Shown here piece by piece: positions 47,372 through 56,059 of a DNA stretch of 64,000 nt (within the stretch, counting starts at the first letter, position 1; each line of letters starts with the position of its first letter). The notes below the pieces were generated by a model, which was not told the DNA's origin, ran no database searches, and saw only the letters and a list, made by a program, of their open reading frames with translations. Both the position numbers and the translations under genes were made by a program. The stretch is from a virus. The stretch covers positions 62,001 to 126,000 of IMG/VR virus record IMGVR_UViG_3300042467_002158; one strand, 5' to 3'.

Positions 47372-47832
47372 TTAACAAAAATGTAATTATCAACACCCAA
47401 ATCTTTAGGTTCATTTTGATTAAAAACAGCCCGTGATCGTTTCATTTTGAGTTTGTTTGGTATCATTTCCTCATAAAAACTCTCTAAGTCATTTTGTAAT
47501 ATTCTATATTCATCGGTATCAAAGTTTTCATCTTCCTCATAATTTGTTTGAGAATACGGATATGGGTATTTTTCTCGTGTTTCGATATCCTTTTTCAAAA
47601 AATTATACCATTTTGGGTGTGGTTTCAAACCATAAAACTCCATCATTTTCGAGTGATCAATTTCAAGGTCGATATATATTTTATAAGTCCATTTATCGGG
47701 TGAATCAGAATATTCCCAACCCACAACAAAAGGATATTGTTTTTTTAACATTATAACGGTAATGTCAATTCCTTTACGAATATCGTCAGGACTTGTTTCT
47801 TCTTTTAATATTTGTTTAATTAAATTTCTCAT
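47368..47832 (-). CDS. Tagged hypothetical protein
   Basis: 154 residues. Leader MRNLIKQILKEETSPDDIRK, site LKE, the clearest member of this class. Body YKIYIDLEIDHSKMMEFYGL and a C-terminal PKDLGVDNYIFVK. Overlaps both neighbours (ATGA and TAATG), so translation is coupled. No family recognised. Confidence 0.62.
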   Translation of the reverse strand: MRNLIKQILKEETSPDDIRKGIDITVIMLKKQYPFVVGWEYSDSPDKWTYKIYIDLEIDHSKMMEFYGLKPHPKWYNFLKKDIETREKYPYPYSQTNYEEDENFDTDEYRILQNDLESFYEEMIPNKLKMKRSRAVFNQNEPKDLGVDNYIFVK

Positions 47833-48251
47833 TATTCAGTTCTATAATCATCTTGGTGTAAATAAAATTCAATATATAATTCACCATTATTACTTTCCCA
47901 ATTTACTTTAATAGCAAAAAACATGAGATAACTATCACCATCAACTTTATTCAATTTACCGTTTTTTGAAAATTCGTATTTTCCGATAATTTGGTAAATT
48001 TGATCTTCAACTTTTTTCATTTGGGTAGATAATTCATAAATGTCAGGATCCTCACAATAAGATTTGACTTTAATTGTTGCAGTGATATCTTTATATCTTT
48101 CGTAAAAATCAACATCAACAAATTCAATTTCTTCAATATCATTATTCACATTACTTTGAATAATATACTCAAGTGATTTCATATTTCTGAGAAATCTTTC
48201 TTTGAGTCCCCCGTCTTCTTCTTTTAATATTTTTCTAATTTTTTGTTTCAT
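47832..48251 (-). CDS. Tagged hypothetical protein
   Basis: 139 residues. Leader MKQKIRKILKEEDGGLKERF, site LKE. Beta-rich body (VDVDFYERYKDITATIKVKS, FFAIKVNWESNNGELYIEFY). Stop and next start share one base (TAATG). No family recognised. Confidence 0.6.
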   Translation of the reverse strand: MKQKIRKILKEEDGGLKERFLRNMKSLEYIIQSNVNNDIEEIEFVDVDFYERYKDITATIKVKSYCEDPDIYELSTQMKKVEDQIYQIIGKYEFSKNGKLNKVDGDSYLMFFAIKVNWESNNGELYIEFYLHQDDYRTE

Positions 48252-48265
48252 TGTTTGTAATTCAA

Positions 48266-51103
48266 TTAAGCGGTCTTCATTCCGTCGGGATTTTTAATTG
48301 CCGCCGCCACTTTATCTTTATTTAACAATTTTGTGTTTGCCCTTGAATTAATCGCAACATCTATCAACTCTGAGTCAGATTTCCCTTGTTTTACGGCATC
48401 GGTTAATTCATTTGCAAACTTTTTGAAGAAACCAGGTCCATTCCAACACGCATAAGTCATATGAACCAAAAGCCCTTTGTTTTTCATAATTTTGTCTTTG
48501 ACTTCTTGGTCTTTAACAAAATTTGACATATTTCTATCAAATGATCTTTTCATTATTTTAGCGGCCAATTCTTTTAATTCCTCTTCGTTTTCACCACCTC
48601 GATATAACCATTTCCATTTTTTACAAAAAGCGTCCATTCCCAATTCTTCTTTTTGGTTGTCTATAATTTCAAAAAATTGTTTACCCTCAGGGGTGCTTTC
48701 TATGTTACCGTTATATCTATCTAACCCGAACATAGTTTCTGTTGATGAACCCATACTTCCCTTCGGGTGATTTTTACAAATTCCTAATTTACTTGTGCTC
48801 TCATTTTTTGACGTTGATCCGTTCCAATATCCGCCCTCAAAATTGGCAATCACTTTTTTTGTGATTTCCATAAAATCTGAATCACTTCCTGATGTTTGAG
48901 AAACCGTCGCGGTTGATGTCTGTGTTGATTTAGTATCGTCCTCATCTGATGTTTCTTTGGATCCAAACAACGAACCAATCTTGTTTTTAAGTATTTGACT
49001 AAGATTAGACTTCAACGATCCAAAATTTAAAATATCACCAACAAGTTGTCCTTGATTTGTTTCTAAAGATTTGTCGTCGGATAAGTTAATAACTGACGGT
49101 TCTGTCGTTTTAGAATATAAACCTTCTGATGTTTCATGTGGTGGATATTTTTCAGGTAAAGTGTATTTAAAGAAATATTGTCTGATTTTTACTCCTGACT
49201 TATTATTAAAGTCTAAAACTTGTGTAATGTTTCTTGCTCCCATTTTTTCTAATTCTTTTTTTAATGGTCCTACTTGACCCAACGCTCTAATATCGGCCCC
49301 ACCACCTGCAGATCCTCTTGTTGAAACTCCCATGTAAGCATTTCCATCTTGACTTTCATCCAAAGTTGCTTCCCACTGAACCGTATAATTTTTAGAGTCT
49401 ACTGTTATGTTTATATTCACAACGTCGGGATTGATTCCTGCGTTGTAAATTTCTTTTAACTTTTCTCCAATTTTTGTTGTCATTTTACCCCCAAAACCAT
49501 CTTTTTTTCTTCTTTCAAATGAGTGAAGAGCATCAGCATCCCCTTTGGGTGCTGAATATCCATCTTTAATTATTAATGGTAAACTAATTTTTTGTTCTTT
49601 TATTAGGTTTTTTGGGTTCAGAAGAATTGATGTTGGGCTACTTAATATTTTTTTTTTAGTAATGTATTTTTCTTGTATTTTGGTGGAAGACTTTATTTTT
49701 TCTTTTAAAGTTTTTACAAACTCAGCCTGAATGTCTTTTAACAAATCAACATAAGATTCTCTAACTCTTTGTTCAGGTTCTTGGAACTTAGAATTAGAGT
49801 ATAGATAGTTAATACCAGAAATATTTGTAATACATTTATGTCCTCCTGAATTAGCCATAATAACATCATAACCATTTACAGAAGCCTTGTTAAATACTTT
49901 TCTATCTTCCGCAGGTATTGATTTGAAAAGTTTTTTTGACATGTAATCAAGATATTTTTCAAGTTTTTCTGTCCCATAAATCTTCAAAGATGGTGAATTT
50001 CCATATATTGCTAAAAAGTCTTTAAATGTAAATCCAACTGAAGTTTTATCAGAGTCCATTTCTGATATTCTTTTAAGTGTTCCAAATGAAATTCTTTGTT
50101 TTTCTAATTCAGGTCTAAACTTTTCTAATACCTCATTTTTTATTTCACCTAAATCAACACCCTTTAACGCTCTTTCTTTTTTATATGGATTACAAGATGC
50201 TTGAACCATTCCCATTGGAAGTCCTGTCACTAAGAACTCAGCGTCAGGATGATTGATGAATGGTGTGTAACGATCATATCCACCTGATTTTTGCGTTGGT
50301 CCTAATGTATATTGTGAAATAATACCATCTTCATAAGTAACACCTTTTTCTTTTCTTGATTCAATATAGGACTCTTGGTTTTTTATCAATTGGTCTATTG
50401 ACGCATAACCTTCTTTTTCCATTATATCTTTTATATTTAATAAAATACTCTGAAGTGATGGTTTTGCATCCATAACTAACTTTTTCAAAAACCCAGGTTT
50501 GTTTTTAAACGCTAATAATAACTTGTTAGCAACAAGTCCCATCATTTTTTTATTTTCTTTAACTCCTTTTGTTTTATCCACTTGGAATAGATATTTCAAA
50601 ACTTGTTGTGGAGTAATATCATGTTTTGCAAAATCTGCTGAGTCAATCATAGAAATTGTTTCGATATCGTCTTGACTAAAAATATCTCTTGGTGAAATTG
50701 ATTGTGAAATTGTTTCAACATTCGATCTTGATGGTTTGAAGTTTGTTGATGTTCCCTGTTCTACACCAGCTTGAGTGTCGTGGTGATCTGTGTGAATTAC
50801 AAACATCGGTTTACCGTGAGCAAAATCCACTAAGACTGGCATTATATCACCTTCACCTTCAGGTTTATGAATTGCAAACTCTTTTGATCCATATTGAATA
50901 ATTTCGGCATCAACAACTTTGATTCCGTTGTTTTCCAAATAGTTTTTCATTGCCAATGCCGTGGTAACTCCATCTAAATCTTGATGAAAATAGATTTTGG
51001 CCATTTGATATCTTTTGGAAAGTTTTTTAATATCTCTGATACCACTTTCTTTAAGTAGTTTTTTAGATTCTTCAGTTATTACTTGAATTATTAAATCTCT
51101 CAT
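48266..51103 (-). CDS. Tagged DHH phosphoesterase fused to muramidase-like domain
   Basis: 945 residues. Leader MRDLIIQVITEESKKLLKES, site ITE. Residues about 35-330 are a DHH-superfamily phosphoesterase: IYFHQDLDGVTTALAMK, LVDFAHGKPM and VIHTDHHDT carry the metal-binding aspartates and histidines of RecJ/NrnA/GdpP-type enzymes. A long middle has a beta part with FGGKMTTKIGEKLKEIYNAG. The last 210 residues (about 740-940) resemble a lysozyme domain: VIANFEGGYWNGST and FFEIIDNQKEELGMDAFCKK. A nuclease joined to a peptidoglycan hydrolase is unusual. Confidence 0.6.
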   Translation of the reverse strand: MRDLIIQVITEESKKLLKESGIRDIKKLSKRYQMAKIYFHQDLDGVTTALAMKNYLENNGIKVVDAEIIQYGSKEFAIHKPEGEGDIMPVLVDFAHGKPMFVIHTDHHDTQAGVEQGTSTNFKPSRSNVETISQSISPRDIFSQDDIETISMIDSADFAKHDITPQQVLKYLFQVDKTKGVKENKKMMGLVANKLLLAFKNKPGFLKKLVMDAKPSLQSILLNIKDIMEKEGYASIDQLIKNQESYIESRKEKGVTYEDGIISQYTLGPTQKSGGYDRYTPFINHPDAEFLVTGLPMGMVQASCNPYKKERALKGVDLGEIKNEVLEKFRPELEKQRISFGTLKRISEMDSDKTSVGFTFKDFLAIYGNSPSLKIYGTEKLEKYLDYMSKKLFKSIPAEDRKVFNKASVNGYDVIMANSGGHKCITNISGINYLYSNSKFQEPEQRVRESYVDLLKDIQAEFVKTLKEKIKSSTKIQEKYITKKKILSSPTSILLNPKNLIKEQKISLPLIIKDGYSAPKGDADALHSFERRKKDGFGGKMTTKIGEKLKEIYNAGINPDVVNINITVDSKNYTVQWEATLDESQDGNAYMGVSTRGSAGGGADIRALGQVGPLKKELEKMGARNITQVLDFNNKSGVKIRQYFFKYTLPEKYPPHETSEGLYSKTTEPSVINLSDDKSLETNQGQLVGDILNFGSLKSNLSQILKNKIGSLFGSKETSDEDDTKSTQTSTATVSQTSGSDSDFMEITKKVIANFEGGYWNGSTSKNESTSKLGICKNHPKGSMGSSTETMFGLDRYNGNIESTPEGKQFFEIIDNQKEELGMDAFCKKWKWLYRGGENEEELKELAAKIMKRSFDRNMSNFVKDQEVKDKIMKNKGLLVHMTYACWNGPGFFKKFANELTDAVKQGKSDSELIDVAINSRANTKLLNKDKVAAAIKNPDGMKTA

Positions 51104-51107
51104 ATCA

Positions 51108-51115
51108 TATAAATA
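51108..51115 (-). promoter_or_regulatory. TATTTATA box of the tagged operon
   Basis: Coding-strand AAAGTATTTATATGATATG: the box lies 4 nt from the ATG of the 945-residue gene. Confidence 0.45.
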
Positions 51116-51164
51116 CTTTAGAAAATTTATTTATGAAAAAAGTAATTTATTTCATTTAAAATTG

Positions 51165-51172
51165 TATCTTTG
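51165..51172 (+). promoter_or_regulatory. Bacteroidota-type -7 box (TATCTTTG)
   Basis: TATCTTTG 4 nt before the ATG at 51177, so the message of this gene would be almost leaderless. Confidence 0.5.
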
Positions 51173-51176
51173 TTGT

Positions 51177-51389
51177 ATGAAGATGAACAAAATTACCGAC
51201 CGCATTTATGAGTTTATTGACTCACGTTTTGAAGATAGCATGTTTGAGTTTGATGAAGAACCTGATTATGTTGAAATAGTTGAAGAAGAAAAAAGTGTTG
51301 ATATTTCCGTTTTGGAGTTTTTCTCTATGTTAAAAATCGGTTTGGATAATCTAACTGTTGAGGAAGCTGAAGAAATTGGTTTATTTTAA
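51177..51389 (+). CDS. Small acidic hypothetical protein
   Basis: 70 residues from the ATG at MKMNKITDRIYEFIDSRFED, chosen because the upstream ATG lies in the promoter. Acidic throughout (EFDEEPDYVEIVEEEKSVDI) with a helical C-terminus (LDNLTVEEAEEIGLF). A small acidic early protein could be a DNA mimic or inhibitor of a host protein; this is speculation from charge and promoter type. Confidence 0.55.
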   Translation: MKMNKITDRIYEFIDSRFEDSMFEFDEEPDYVEIVEEEKSVDISVLEFFSMLKIGLDNLTVEEAEEIGLF

Positions 51390-51399
51390 ATTTGTTTGG

Positions 51400-51684
51400 A
51401 TGTATAAGATATTTAAATTTTTTCTCATTTATTTATTTGCTAAGGACACTACGACTGCGGCGAAGATTTATAATTTGTTATATAATACAAATTTACCTTC
51501 ACAAACTCCGAGTGTTAAAAAAGTTTTGAACTCAAACACAACTTCCGTCAAAGAGGTAAAGCCTACAACTTCTAAAAAACAAGAAATTATGGATTCGCTA
51601 TCTTATTTGAAATCTAAAAAGATCCAAACTAAAAAAGATAAAGAGTCTATATATACTTTGGAGATGGTTTTAAAAAATATGTAA
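51400..51684 (+). CDS. Small membrane-anchored basic protein
   Basis: 94 residues from MYKIFKFFLIYLFAKDTTTA, an N-terminal hydrophobic segment, then a Lys/Ser/Thr-rich part (SVKKVLNSNTTSVKEVKPTT) and a basic C-terminus. A longer start is possible at 51358, overlapping the previous gene. Co-directional with it, probably one operon. No family recognised. Confidence 0.5.
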   Translation: MYKIFKFFLIYLFAKDTTTAAKIYNLLYNTNLPSQTPSVKKVLNSNTTSVKEVKPTTSKKQEIMDSLSYLKSKKIQTKKDKESIYTLEMVLKNM

Positions 51685-51700
51685 CTATTTAATTAGTAAT

Positions 51701-51796
51701 TTAATAAGCTAGTTTTTTCCCTTTGTTATAAGTTTTTTTACTCTCAACTTTTATTTTGATTTTTGGTTCATAATTTTTTGGGTAATCTAGGTTCAT
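51701..51796 (-). CDS. 31-residue basic peptide
   Basis: MNLDYPKNYEPKIKIKVESK then KTYNKGKKLAY. Short but with a plausible start and strong lysine content unlike its surroundings. It could be a chance ORF. Confidence 0.35.
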   Translation of the reverse strand: MNLDYPKNYEPKIKIKVESKKTYNKGKKLAY

Positions 51797-51847
51797 TTTC
51801 CTTCAAGATTTTTCGAATAAGTTTTACAATTACATTCAAATACTTTT

Positions 51848-53065
51848 CTACACAAAAACATAAGGGAGTTCATCCCAAGATGTAGTATATTTTTGAGTAA
51901 TATAGTCTTGTCTCATTTCCCACTCATGAGTTTCATTCTGTGGTGCTTCAACAACTTGGACCTCATCATTGAATAAAGAGGTTTGAATAATTGTGTCGGG
52001 AGTTAGTTCATTAAAAACAATTCCACACTTTTTATATTTTTCAGATTTATTACAAAGAACTTTGTATTGTTCATGAATCTGAGACCAAATAAGATCGGGA
52101 TCTCTTGTTGGGGTTTGTAGTTTGATTGTTTTAGAATGGTGATACTTATCTCCTTTATGATAGTTTCCTGAAACAAATATGGTTGCCTTATTTGCAAACA
52201 ATTTGTTTTGACTTAGTTTTTTTACACCGTTTTTAATGTAGGTATACATCGCTTCACCCAATTGATCAAAGTCCTGTACATCTTTTCCAAATGAACGAGT
52301 GGAAGCGATATTCTTCTTTGGTTTGGATTTTTTTTGAATTGGAAAACAATACATCTCTGTTAACTCCAATTGTGTTTTTACACCATTGATATTCATCAAC
52401 TTTCTAACAGTATATTCGTTTGTGTTAATAAACTGACCTACCGATTCAACACCGATGTTTTTTAATTTTTTTGCCCATTTTCTACCAATACCCCAAACTT
52501 CATCTACATCAATTCCATAACAAATATTTCTAAAGTTTGGTAAGTCCCAGTATGAACACACACCATTATAGTTTAGCTGTTGTTTAGCTAAATAAGATGT
52601 TAGTTTAGCTAAGGTTTTGTTCGGACCAACACCGATAGATACAGGGATTCCAACTTTCTTTCTTACTTCTTCTTTGATTCCCAATAATGTTTCTGTTAGA
52701 TCTTCAAGAGGAATGTTTGAAAAATCAACAAAAGCTTCATCAATAGAATACACTTCAATGTCATTTCCAAACTCACCAATCACTTTCATAACCCGATCTG
52801 AGATATCACCATACAAGTTATAATTTGATGAATAGACGCAAAATCTATGTTGGTCCATGAACTCACGGCTCTTGAAAAATGGTTCACCCATTTTAATTCC
52901 AAGATCTTTTGCTTCTTGAGATCTGGCAATCACACATCCGTCGTTGTTTGATAATACAACGGTAGGTCTTCCAATTGACTCAGGGTTAAATAACCGTTCA
53001 CAACTAACATAAAAGTTGTTACAGTCAATAATTCCAATCTTTCTTACATTTTCTTTAATATCCAT
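51848..53065 (-). CDS. umuC: Y-family DNA polymerase (UmuC-like)
   Basis: 405 residues from MDIKENVRKIGIIDCNNFYV. All Y-family marks are present: IIDCNNFYVSCERLFNP (catalytic Asp), VVLSNNDGCVIARSQEAKDL, SIDEAFVDFS (catalytic Asp-Glu), SIGVGPNKTLAKLTSYLAKQ and GIGRKWAKKLKNIG (helix-hairpin-helix). The C-terminal part (STRSFGKDVQDFD) is the little-finger start of UmuC proteins. With UmuD' it would form a translesion polymerase active on damaged DNA. It overlaps the UmuD-like gene, as in bacterial umuDC operons. A start at 53080 is also possible. Confidence 0.92.
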   Translation of the reverse strand: MDIKENVRKIGIIDCNNFYVSCERLFNPESIGRPTVVLSNNDGCVIARSQEAKDLGIKMGEPFFKSREFMDQHRFCVYSSNYNLYGDISDRVMKVIGEFGNDIEVYSIDEAFVDFSNIPLEDLTETLLGIKEEVRKKVGIPVSIGVGPNKTLAKLTSYLAKQQLNYNGVCSYWDLPNFRNICYGIDVDEVWGIGRKWAKKLKNIGVESVGQFINTNEYTVRKLMNINGVKTQLELTEMYCFPIQKKSKPKKNIASTRSFGKDVQDFDQLGEAMYTYIKNGVKKLSQNKLFANKATIFVSGNYHKGDKYHHSKTIKLQTPTRDPDLIWSQIHEQYKVLCNKSEKYKKCGIVFNELTPDTIIQTSLFNDEVQVVEAPQNETHEWEMRQDYITQKYTTSWDELPYVFV

Positions 53066-53361
53066 GTTACTTTTCCCCATAAGTTTTTTTGTCCTTTGTA
53101 TTCTCTAAGTTTGAAGTGTGTTTTTTCTGTTAAAACTACCAAATCCCCATCTTTTGGATCCTCAGTTCGGTCAATTACAATTGTATCTCCTTGGTTAATT
53201 CCAAACACACTTGGTCCTGAATACTTAAAATAAAATGTTGTATAATGATCTTTAACAATTAAGTCGTTTAGATCTAACCTTTTATCAACATAGGTTTCTG
53301 CTGGTGAAGCAAATCCTGTTGTTGTCGCTTTAATTTGAATTGGGTTTTGATGTCTTAACAT
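53044..53361 (-). CDS. umuD: UmuD-like S24 peptidase, short N-terminal arm
   Basis: 105 residues, against about 139 in E. coli UmuD. The post-c cleavage sequence GFASPAETYVDKRLDLNDLI is there, followed by the nucleophile region YSGPSVFGINQGDTIVIDRT and the general-base Lys region (KTHFKLREYKGQK). The usual GDSM is GPSV. Only 14 residues precede the cleavage glycine, with T-G replacing the normal Cys/Ala-Gly bond. So it may be made nearly in the processed form. RecA-dependent self-cleavage would normally activate it. Confidence 0.82.
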   Translation of the reverse strand: MLRHQNPIQIKATTTGFASPAETYVDKRLDLNDLIVKDHYTTFYFKYSGPSVFGINQGDTIVIDRTEDPKDGDLVVLTEKTHFKLREYKGQKNLWGKVTWILKKM

Positions 53362-53415
53362 ATACTAAAATATAGTAAATGTAAATGACATAAAAAAGAA
53401 AATATTGAAACTTTT

Positions 53416-53766
53416 TTATTTGTTTTTAACAACTTTGAAAAGTGCTTTCTCAATAGAGAAACCGTTGTTAATAAAGTATTTCAAACTATCAACATTACAG
53501 TGAGCATAGATTGTTTTTTCTGTATCATGTATTTTTGAATCTCTATAGTTCCAAAGTAATTTGTAGATTCCCCTATCTCTATACTCTTCTAAAACATAAG
53601 CATGGCACAAATAAATAACTGAATCATGTTCAACATAAGAAACAATTCCAACTAACTTGTCTTTGATATAACATCCGTAGTAAGTCGCATATTCATCTAA
53701 AAGATCTGGTTTTACTTCCTTGAAGTTTTCATAAACTTCTTTATAATTTATTTTAGTTATTTCCAT
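53416..53766 (-). CDS. GNAT-like acetyltransferase
   Basis: 116 residues. YLCHAYVLEEYRDRGIYKLL is the acetyl-CoA-binding motif A (the usual R/Q-x-x-G-x-G/A with DRGI), preceded by KLVGIVSYVEHDSVIYL. The end KYFINNGFSIEKALF gives the C-terminal motif B. Shorter than the usual 150 residues. No leader, unlike the enzyme at 13153. Substrate unknown. Confidence 0.7.
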   Translation of the reverse strand: MEITKINYKEVYENFKEVKPDLLDEYATYYGCYIKDKLVGIVSYVEHDSVIYLCHAYVLEEYRDRGIYKLLWNYRDSKIHDTEKTIYAHCNVDSLKYFINNGFSIEKALFKVVKNK

Positions 53767-53775
53767 ATATCAATT

Positions 53776-54345
53776 TTATTTGATAATAGTAACAAAACCT
53801 GAAATAACTTTCAATTCATCAGAGTCTAATAAGTCAATTTTCATAATCCAAGAGTATGTTCCATCAGGAACAAAACTACCATTATATGTTCCGTCCCAAT
53901 TTGTATTTGCGTTTTTACTTTGCCAAACAATATTTCCCCACCTATTATAAACCGTAAGTTCAAAGTTTTCTAAAGAAATCCCACTTGTTATTACTGGTCC
54001 CCACGTTTGATTAAATTCATTATTATCGGGTGTAAAAGAATTTGGGACCCAATAAATTAAGGGATCACATTTTGTTACACTCACATTATACACAACAGGT
54101 GGACCTGGACATCCTAAATCATTATAACCAACCGCCACTATTTGATAATCACCAGGTTGACTATATGTAATACTCATATCGTTTCCGTTTCCTAAACTGA
54201 AACCATTCAAAAACCATTCAATAGTTCCACTCATATCAATTGAAGTTGAATATGTCACGGTATTTGAACTTTCACATATTTCAAATTCTTGTTGTGAAAA
54301 ACAAGTTAAACTAAAAAATAAAAACAAAAACAATAATTGTTTCAT
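53776..54345 (-). CDS. Secreted type IX C-terminal domain protein
   Basis: 189 residues. Signal peptide MKQLLFLFLFFSLTCFS. A PKD-like segment (PGDYQIVAVGYNDLGCPGPP) is followed by the type B sorting domain: YWVPNSFTPDNNEFNQTWGP, FELTVYNRWGNIVWQSKNAN, TNWDGTYNGSFVPDGTYSW. It is mostly the sorting domain alone. Its start shares a base with the stop of the next upstream gene. Homologous to the end of the 816-residue protein at 24777. Confidence 0.85.
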   Translation of the reverse strand: MKQLLFLFLFFSLTCFSQQEFEICESSNTVTYSTSIDMSGTIEWFLNGFSLGNGNDMSITYSQPGDYQIVAVGYNDLGCPGPPVVYNVSVTKCDPLIYWVPNSFTPDNNEFNQTWGPVITSGISLENFELTVYNRWGNIVWQSKNANTNWDGTYNGSFVPDGTYSWIMKIDLLDSDELKVISGFVTIIK

Positions 54346-54911
54346 TAGTTATGTGATATTGGTGTTAATGTTGGTAATGGGTTTACAACTACGTTTATTG
54401 TTGTTGAAAATGAACATCCTCCGTTTGAATATAAATAAGATATTGTGTGTGTTCCTGCTCCCGCAGTTTGAGGACAGAATTGACCATTAACAACACCAGG
54501 TCCCGACCAAATCCCACCCGCAGGAGTTCCAACTAAAGGAACACATGGATCTGTTGAACAAAATGGTCCAATTTGAGTTATTGTTGGAACAACATTATAA
54601 ATTAAAACATTTAGGTTAACCGCTGGTGAAAAACACCCTTGAGGACTTGTATAAGTAACCGACACACCATTATTGATAAGACCCGCAGGACAATTGGACC
54701 AATTGACAAATATTGTATTTGTTCCTTGCCCTGATTGGATTGTTGCACACGCAGGGATTGTCCAGTTATAGTTTCCATTACCAACTGAAGTAACGGTGTA
54801 TTGAGAAAGGGTTCCTGATTGAAAACAAATTGTGTCGGGATTGTTTGTTGTTAATTGACCAAAAAGTGTTGTAGTCAAAAACATGAATAGTAATACAAAT
54901 AATTTTTTCAT
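54345..54911 (-). CDS. Secreted PKD-like protein ending in PISHN
   Basis: 188 residues. Signal peptide MKKLFVLLFMFLTTTLFGQL. The body (PDTICFQSGTLSQYTVTSVG, NVVPTITQIGPFCSTDPCVP) is a pair of beta domains closely similar to residues about 480-640 of 24777. It stops at LPTLTPISHN without a sorting domain. The stop overlaps the start of 53776 (TAATG), so the two are probably co-translated and may assemble. Confidence 0.75.
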   Translation of the reverse strand: MKKLFVLLFMFLTTTLFGQLTTNNPDTICFQSGTLSQYTVTSVGNGNYNWTIPACATIQSGQGTNTIFVNWSNCPAGLINNGVSVTYTSPQGCFSPAVNLNVLIYNVVPTITQIGPFCSTDPCVPLVGTPAGGIWSGPGVVNGQFCPQTAGAGTHTISYLYSNGGCSFSTTINVVVNPLPTLTPISHN

Positions 54912-54920
54912 TTTTTTATT

Positions 54921-55976
54921 TTAATTATGGTTTATTGGACCTAACAATATTTGATTAGGTTGGGTTATAGTTACAGATCCTGTTGCTGTGCAACCACTTA
55001 TATTTACCGTTACGGTATATGTGCCAGGACAAAGATTTGATATTGAAGGGGTTGTTTGTCCTCCCGGTGACCAAAGAAAAGTGGCCCCTGGTGTTGTTAC
55101 ATTTGAGTTTGCGGTTCCATCACATAATCCAAAACATGTGACATTTGTTGAGGTTGGGTTAACCACCAAATTAACGGGTGTGTAAGTGATTGTTAAATAT
55201 CCGTGTCCTGTGTTGTTTGTGGGTAAACAAGTTCCTCCAACAGGGACAAGTGAAGATCCTCCACCGCCACCACCTCCACCGTTAGCACCAGTGCAACATC
55301 CATCATTTCCTCCACCGCCACCGCCATAACGACCGCCACCGCCACCGCCACCTGATGCCGTTTGCCAAAATCCACCATTTCCACCTTGACCTAATGTTCC
55401 TGCTTGACCACCAGGAGGTGTTCCTGCCCAAGGAGCACCACCATTTCCTCCTGCAACTTGTGTTCCTCCTCCACCGCCAGCACCAAAGGTATTTCCTCCG
55501 TTTGCTCCGTTATTACATAAGGCTCCACCACCAGGTGTATTTGTGTTTGATCCTCCACCTTTACCACCACCCGCTCCTGCAACAATTACTCTATTTGCAA
55601 GTGCGGTTCCTCCAATTCTAATATCAGTTGCACCTCCACCACCACAAGAATTATATGTTACATTCGCAGGGTTAGAAGCATATCCTGTTCCTCCACCATT
55701 CCATCCTCCTGAATTATTTCCACATGTCCCCATTCCACCAACATATATATTCAGAGTTTGACCTGGTGTTACGGCTATTGTTGCGGTTATTCTTGCTCCG
55801 TTTCCTCCAATAGCACCTCCACCTTTTGCTCCTGCGGCGACTACATTGATAGAAGTAACACAAGGTGGAACAACCCATGTTTGAACAGCACCTGTATAAT
55901 TAAAAGTTACGGTTTGAGTTTGTGATAAACTAATGAAAAATAGAAATATAGATACTATAAAAGATATTAGTTTCAT
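54921..55976 (-). CDS. Secreted glycine-rich protein with SprB-like repeat, ends GPINHN
   Basis: 351 residues from MKLISFIVSIFLFFISLSQT (signal peptide). Residues about 20-260 are glycine-rich (GGKGGGSNTNTPGGGALCNN and GGGGGGGRYGGGGG), resembling phage tail-fibre tip or adhesin glycine sheets. Then an SprB-type repeat (STNVTCFGLCDGTANSNVTT, LCPGTYTVTVN). It ends at QILLGPINHN. With the two following genes it mirrors the domain order of the 816-residue protein at 24777. Confidence 0.7.
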   Translation of the reverse strand: MKLISFIVSIFLFFISLSQTQTVTFNYTGAVQTWVVPPCVTSINVVAAGAKGGGAIGGNGARITATIAVTPGQTLNIYVGGMGTCGNNSGGWNGGGTGYASNPANVTYNSCGGGGATDIRIGGTALANRVIVAGAGGGKGGGSNTNTPGGGALCNNGANGGNTFGAGGGGGTQVAGGNGGAPWAGTPPGGQAGTLGQGGNGGFWQTASGGGGGGGRYGGGGGGNDGCCTGANGGGGGGGGSSLVPVGGTCLPTNNTGHGYLTITYTPVNLVVNPTSTNVTCFGLCDGTANSNVTTPGATFLWSPGGQTTPSISNLCPGTYTVTVNISGCTATGSVTITQPNQILLGPINHN

Positions 55977-56059
55977 ACACATAAATACGACAAAAAAATA
56001 ATTAGGTTTGGGCCAATGAAAGTTTATGATGTTTATGTTATTATTTGAAAGATTTTCAC

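Noticed and set aside
55193-55761. ORFs on both strands rich in Val/Ala or His/Leu
   Set aside because: Shadow frames of the glycine-rich coding region at 54921.
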